Below are positions 60,543 through 64,000 of a stretch of 64,000 bases of DNA, one piece after another. This DNA is from Pseudomonas sp. UYIF39. Lineage in GTDB: Bacteria; Pseudomonadota; Gammaproteobacteria; Pseudomonadales; Pseudomonadaceae. The notes beneath the pieces are model-generated. The model saw only the letters and a list, made by a program, of their open reading frames with translations. It did no database searches and was not told the origin of the DNA. Where the stretch lies: positions 1 through 64,000 of the forward strand of contig NZ_JALBYU010000021.1 in assembly GCF_029963765.1 (NCBI RefSeq), read 5' to 3'. A program made the position numbers and the translations under genes. Each line of letters begins with the position of its first letter. The stretch's first letter is position 1.

Positions 60543-60564
60543 CGGGGAGCCAGCCGGCTCCCCG
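60543..60564 (+). terminator. Hairpin terminator after the methyltransferase gene
   Basis: A nine-base GC stem CGGGGAGCC with its complement around a four-base loop lies 15 bases past the stop. The T run after it is weak (TTCT). It marks the right edge of the conserved, GC-rich gene block. Confidence 0.7.
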
Positions 60565-60665
60565 TTCTGCTATCTGTTATTGAATTCTTCAACTTCCTAC
60601 TCCAGCGGTCTTAATGACTTGTAGGACGTTTCGCTTTGTCTTTTATTTAAGCGGACATAACTTAC

Positions 60666-60693
60666 AAGATTAATCCATCCATAAGATCAATCC
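60666..60693. repeat. Direct repeat upstream of the peptide operon
   Basis: AAGATTAATCC and AAGATCAATCC (one change in 11) start 17 bases apart and end 36 bases before the -35 box. Their place would suit an activator binding as two copies. Low-complexity AT-rich sequence makes chance repeats more likely, so this is weak. Confidence 0.3.
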
Positions 60694-60729
60694 GACAAAA
60701 TTACTGGAACATTCCTACCCAATCTCCCC

Positions 60730-60757
60730 TTGATAAGAGTTCATTACAAACTATGAT
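60730..60757 (+). promoter_or_regulatory. Sigma-70-like promoter of the peptide operon
   Basis: TTGATA (five of six) and TATGAT (five of six) are 16 bases apart, ending 52 bases before the small ORF. It is among the best consensus promoters seen in the window and points to strong expression of the first gene. Confidence 0.65.
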
Positions 60758-60809
60758 TAAGTCGTCACAAAGGAGTGACACTCACAATCAATTACAAGGA
60801 GTTAAAAAC

Positions 60810-60881
60810 ATGAAAGCAATTACTCTGGAATCCAACAAAATCGCCAACCTGTCTTTTCTGGTTGCGCCAAAAGCCCGCTAA
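60810..60881 (+). CDS. 23-residue candidate precursor peptide
   Basis: The ORF opens MKAITLESNK and ends LVAPKAR. It has an AAGGAG ribosome site eight bases before the ATG, far better than that of the next gene, and it lies just after a good promoter. The peptide has a polar N-terminal half (Lys, Glu, Asn), a short hydrophobic stretch (LSFLV) and a basic C-terminus; no Cys, Trp or Tyr. A hairpin follows directly, as in many operons where a precursor must outnumber its enzymes. It matches no precursor I know. It could instead be a leader peptide controlling the genes downstream. Confidence 0.65.
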   Translation: MKAITLESNKIANLSFLVAPKAR

Positions 60882-60888
60882 GTAAATG

Positions 60889-60920
60889 AAACGCTGGGGA
60901 GTGCCGGCTACCCAGCGTTT
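60889..60920 (+). terminator. Partial terminator or attenuator after the peptide ORF
   Basis: A perfect ten-base stem AAACGCTGGG with its complement encloses a 12-base loop and is followed by a short T-rich run (TTTTCT). It sits between the 23-codon ORF and the SagB gene. Partial read-through would give many peptide messages and few enzyme messages. Confidence 0.6.
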
Positions 60921-60952
60921 TCTATGGCAAAGACCAGAGTGAGTCGCCAATC

Positions 60953-62032
60953 ATGCAGATAAACCCTTATATCTTCATACTTCCTCGCACGCCCGACCAA
61001 ATAGTCTGGGATTACAAGAACCACAAACAGTTCGAATTGAATCTTGAATATTCAACCCGTCTCGCACACCTGATTGACAAGCCTGAAAAGTTTGATGACA
61101 ACAACATAATCGACACGCAACTCCTGAACGCGGGAATACTCACATCTTCATTACAAGTCCCCCTTGAATGGGGTTGGGATGAATTATCGAAGATATTTCA
61201 TATAGGCACCAAGAACATTCCTTGTGAACATGTCCCCCAAGATATTAATGAATGGTCGAGACACTATCTGGACCATTGCACCGAAGTACTGGCCACTCCT
61301 GCCCCGGAGGTCAGACTCACAGAACGCCCGACAAGCGAACGGATAGCCCTGCCTCAACCTTCCTGTCTGCCGCAAAGCGCTCTTGCAAAGACCTTGATCG
61401 ACCGAAAGACCTGTCGCTCCTTCACGGGTGAAGGGGTTTCTCTCGACGATGTGGGCACTCTTTTGTATTTGTCCCTTGGCGATCTGCGTGAGCGCGAAAA
61501 CGACATCGACGAAACCGTCGCTGAAGGTCTTGGCGCCCGGCGCAGCAGTCCATCCGGTGGCGGGCTGAATGCCTGCGAAGGTTTTCTTCATGTTCAGAAC
61601 GTCAGCGGCCTGAATCCCGGGCTCTACGCCTACCACCCCGACGAACATGCGTTGAGCTTCGTCAATCCGCTGCCTGACTCGCCCTTGGGCCAGTTGTTGT
61701 GTGGGCAGCATTTCATCAACAACCTGCCAGTCGGCCTGTTCATCACCGCTCGCTTCGACAAACTGTGGTGGAAATATGAACACTCGCGGGCCTACCGAAT
61801 GGCTTACGTCGAGGCAGGTCATATTTCCCAGACCTTTCAACTGGTGGCCACCGCACTTGGGTTAAGCACCTGGCTGACCGGTGCGTTGGCGGACGATCAG
61901 GTCGAAACGTTGCTGGGGATCGAGGACAGCGCCGAACAACCGTTGTTTTTTGTGGGCTGCGGCCAGAGTGACGGACAAGTGATGTGCAAGGAATTGAAAG
62001 CGCTGCTGCGCAACCGAGGCTCACAGCAATGA
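60953..62032 (+). CDS. SagB/ThcOx-type flavin oxidoreductase
   Basis: A 359-residue protein in two parts. Residues 1-120 resemble the N-terminal part of SagB-type dehydrogenases (VWDYKNHKQFELN). Residues 140-359 form a nitroreductase-fold FMN domain with RKTCRSF at 151-157, SSPSGGGLNACEG at 198-210, GLNPGLYAYHPDEHAL at 219-234 and EAGHISQ at 287-293. Known members oxidise azolines to azoles in peptide products. No YcaO cyclodehydratase partner is seen. The 5' part is AT-rich against the rest of the window. The ribosome site is weak, which suits low expression. The next gene overlaps by four bases. Confidence 0.85.
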   Translation: MQINPYIFILPRTPDQIVWDYKNHKQFELNLEYSTRLAHLIDKPEKFDDNNIIDTQLLNAGILTSSLQVPLEWGWDELSKIFHIGTKNIPCEHVPQDINEWSRHYLDHCTEVLATPAPEVRLTERPTSERIALPQPSCLPQSALAKTLIDRKTCRSFTGEGVSLDDVGTLLYLSLGDLRERENDIDETVAEGLGARRSSPSGGGLNACEGFLHVQNVSGLNPGLYAYHPDEHALSFVNPLPDSPLGQLLCGQHFINNLPVGLFITARFDKLWWKYEHSRAYRMAYVEAGHISQTFQLVATALGLSTWLTGALADDQVETLLGIEDSAEQPLFFVGCGQSDGQVMCKELKALLRNRGSQQ

Positions 62033-63006
62033 CCGAGCCCCGCACAGACGACCTGTCACTGCCCGACGCCTGGGCACAGCGCTTCACCCTCGGTGACTGG
62101 AATGCCCGGGCCTCGGTACGAACCAGCGAGCACACCTATCCATTGCCATCAGATCTGGAACGGCAACTGGAAACACGACACTGGTTCCCGCCCGCCTTCC
62201 TGCCCTACCTGAGTCACCCGGTCATCGAAGCAGCCGGCAGCGCGATCACCCATCGATTATCAGCCAACCATCTGGTGTATTTCCTCGACTACACCACCCG
62301 GCTCGAACATCGAATCGTCAACCGCTCCGTGGAAACCATCGTCCACGATGAGCTCGGCGCGTCCATCCCCCGACGGATGAAAACGGCCGCCCTCCAGCTG
62401 TACACCGATGAGGGTTATCACGCCCTGTTCTCCAATAGCCTCGCCGAGCAGATAGCCGACCTATACGGCATGACCCAACGCCCGGTGATGCCGCGCCGAA
62501 TTACCCGGCTGAACGCGCTGATTGACCACAGCCCAGAGAGGCATAAGGCGCTGGCCTGGTTTCTCGTCGGTTTCGTGTCCGAGACCATCATCGCCAGGGA
62601 ACTGCTCGAGGTTTGTCGCAACGAGCTGGTGTCCAGCGTCCAGGAAATGCTCAGGGACCACCTCACCGACGAGGCCCGACACAGTCGTTATTTTTGCGAA
62701 GTGTTCCATTATCTGTGGCTGACCCTGAACAGCAGCCAACGCACGTTCGCCGCGAAGTTGCTGGTGGACATCATCCTGATGTTCTTTGAGGTCGATGAGC
62801 GATGGCTGAAGGAAAGCCTGAACAGCGTGGGCCTCAGGGAGAATTGCTTCGCAGAAATCCTCAGTGCGCTGACCGGCCCGCAAGCCTGCCTTCAGCGCGC
62901 CCGATCAGGTGCAGGCGCGACGCTACAGGCAATGGAAAAGGCGGGGTTTTTCGACCTGCCTTTTAACCAGCAGCTCTTCGCTCAGGCAGGACTTGTCGAT
63001 GGATGA
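62029..63006 (+). CDS. AurF-type diiron oxygenase
   Basis: A 325-residue ferritin-like protein. All seven iron ligands of the AurF N-oxygenase have counterparts at matching spacing: Glu93, Glu128 and His131 (TDEGYH), Glu185, and His211, Glu215 and His218 (HLTDEARH). AurF turns an aryl amine into a nitro group; relatives also N-hydroxylate amino acids or peptides. The start MTEPRTDDLS overlaps the SagB stop (ATGA) and the end overlaps the transporter by eight bases, so all three are translationally coupled. The substrate is unknown; a peptide from the 23-codon ORF or a free amine are both possible. Confidence 0.85.
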   Translation: MTEPRTDDLSLPDAWAQRFTLGDWNARASVRTSEHTYPLPSDLERQLETRHWFPPAFLPYLSHPVIEAAGSAITHRLSANHLVYFLDYTTRLEHRIVNRSVETIVHDELGASIPRRMKTAALQLYTDEGYHALFSNSLAEQIADLYGMTQRPVMPRRITRLNALIDHSPERHKALAWFLVGFVSETIIARELLEVCRNELVSSVQEMLRDHLTDEARHSRYFCEVFHYLWLTLNSSQRTFAAKLLVDIILMFFEVDERWLKESLNSVGLRENCFAEILSALTGPQACLQRARSGAGATLQAMEKAGFFDLPFNQQLFAQAGLVDG

Positions 63007-64000
63007 AGGAAAATCTGCGGTCAGTGTCAAACACCGCCGCTCTGCGATCACCCTATTAATGACCATGGTGATGCTTGGGGTCTTCCCTCTCGATGTTCTG
63101 CTGCCTTCGTTCCCGGCGCTGGCTGAACACTTCCAGACCACGCCAGGCGACATCGCGTTTTCCATCAGCCTGTTTGCCATCGGGATCGCACTTTCCCAAC
63201 TACTGGTCGGGCCGCTCTCGGATGTCATCGGGCGCAAAAGTCTGCTGCTGGCGGGAATGGCGGTCTCGATGATCGGTGCGACTGGTTGCGTGCTGTCCAC
63301 CGACTACGCCTGGTTCCTGATGTTCCGGGTGGTGCAGGCCATTGGCTGCGGTTGCTTCGTGCTCTCGCAGGCGCTGGTCCAGGACCTGTTCGACGGCAAG
63401 GAGCGGGATCAACTGCGGATTCTGATGGTCACCGCCAGCGGGATCTTCATTTCCGTCTCGCCATTGGCTGGCACCCTGTTGCAACAGGCGCTGGACTGGC
63501 CCGCAAGCTTCATTGTCTTTATTGCCCTCGCCGCCGCCGTGTTCCTTAAGGCCTGCTTCTTTCTTGAAAACCGGCACACCGCCACAACCCCGCGCCGAAG
63601 CATTCTTCAGTCCTACCGGCGCGTCTGTCGCGATGCGGGGTTCCTCGGCTATTGGCTGATCGCCGCAATCGCCTTCACCTGCCACTTTTCCTTCATTGTC
63701 ATCTCGCCCCTGATCTTCATGGAGCAGCTACAGCTTTCGGCCTACGAGTTTTCCCTGACGCTGCTGCTGTATGGCGTCGCCTACATCATCGGCGGCATTG
63801 CCGCTCGAGTCCTCGTCGGGCGGGTCACGGCCGATACCCAGATAGTCGTCGGCCTGGGCCTGATCTTCATTTCTGGACTGGTGATGCTCTTGCTCTCAAA
63901 CCTGCTGGGGCTTTCAGCCCTGACCGTGCTGATCCCGATGATCATCTGCACCGCTGGCACGACCATCACCCGCCCTGTCGCCACCTCCAAAGCCATGGAA
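62999..64000 (+). CDS. MFS transporter, Bcr/CflA type, partial
   Basis: An open frame from ATG 62999 (MDEGKSAVSVKHRR) runs 334 codons without a stop to the end of the window. It shows about ten membrane helices, motif A between helices 2 and 3 (GPLSDVIGRKSLLLAG), and the order of Bcr/CflA drug exporters, which are about 400 residues, so roughly 60-70 codons are missing. It overlaps the diiron gene by eight bases and most likely exports the product of this operon and gives self-protection. Confidence 0.87.
   Translation, partial: MDEGKSAVSVKHRRSAITLLMTMVMLGVFPLDVLLPSFPALAEHFQTTPGDIAFSISLFAIGIALSQLLVGPLSDVIGRKSLLLAGMAVSMIGATGCVLSTDYAWFLMFRVVQAIGCGCFVLSQALVQDLFDGKERDQLRILMVTASGIFISVSPLAGTLLQQALDWPASFIVFIALAAAVFLKACFFLENRHTATTPRRSILQSYRRVCRDAGFLGYWLIAAIAFTCHFSFIVISPLIFMEQLQLSAYEFSLTLLLYGVAYIIGGIAARVLVGRVTADTQIVVGLGLIFISGLVMLLLSNLLGLSALTVLIPMIICTAGTTITRPVATSKAME

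Noticed and set aside
60775-60813. GTG-started 12-codon ORF ending on the start of the 23-codon peptide
   Set aside because: The only purine-rich site directly touches the GTG, leaving no spacing for initiation; it was considered as a coupled leader peptide and set aside.
60810-60881. Short ORF as pqqA
   Set aside because: The Glu-x3-Tyr core of PqqA is absent, and no pqqB-E genes are near.
60924-60962. 12-codon ORF overlapping the start of the SagB gene
   Set aside because: No ribosome site of its own, it overlaps the real start out of frame, and nothing else supports it.

Overview
The window looks like the chromosome of a fluorescent Pseudomonas (P. fluorescens group). The evidence is high GC with CG-rich third positions, many short palindromic REP/REPIN repeats of the kind known from P. 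fluorescens genomes, and a gene order from pilG to mutM that follows, from memory, the P. aeruginosa PA0408-PA0357 region. No tRNA, rRNA, CRISPR array, insertion sequence or phage gene was seen. The window opens just past the last gene of the malonate operon and ends inside a transporter gene.

Layout. 1-7.4 kb: a tightly coupled minus-strand malonate decarboxylase operon, mdcABCDEGH-madLM, for using malonate as a carbon source. 7.4-8.4 kb: a small DUF6124 gene between two inverted copies of one REPIN family. 8.4-18.5 kb: the Chp/Pil chemosensory system (pilG, pilH, pilI, pilJ, chpA, chpC) that controls type IV pili; pilK and chpB are not here. 18.7-24.7 kb: gshB, a tonB3-like gene, algH, ruvX and the pyrimidine genes pyrR-pyrB-pyrC', where pyrC' is a dihydroorotase homologue that has lost metal ligands. 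24.9-34.3 kb: a TM2 protein, an NlpC/P60 hydrolase, pilT, yggS-proC-yggT-yggU, metX-metW, a DUF4426 gene, rdgB, hemW and a DUF3392 gene. 34.5-42 kb: trmB, thiG, thiS, a DUF423 gene, mtgA, rpoH and ftsX-ftsE-ftsY. 42.2-48.6 kb: two pairs of M16 peptidase-like genes on either side of rsmD, each pair made of one protein with the zinc motif and one without. 48.7-60.5 kb: a YheT hydrolase, an AraC regulator, a sulfurtransferase, a TetR regulator next to a coniferyl-aldehyde-dehydrogenase-like gene, a Tat-exported protein with a GMC oxidoreductase, coaD, a ferredoxin, mutM, an HDOD protein and an RlmI-like methyltransferase.

The part that stands out is 60.58-64.0 kb. After the conserved methyltransferase gene the base composition falls to clearly AT-rich DNA. 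A sigma-70-like promoter is followed by a 23-codon ORF with a strong ribosome binding site, a terminator-like hairpin, and three translationally coupled genes: a SagB/ThcOx-type flavin oxidoreductase, an AurF-type diiron oxygenase with all seven expected iron ligands, and a Bcr/CflA-type MFS exporter that runs off the end. The layout is that of a small peptide-derived natural product operon (a RiPP or a peptide-templated metabolite), but no YcaO, radical SAM or lanthipeptide enzyme is visible, so the chemistry is open. Everything beyond position 64000 is unknown.
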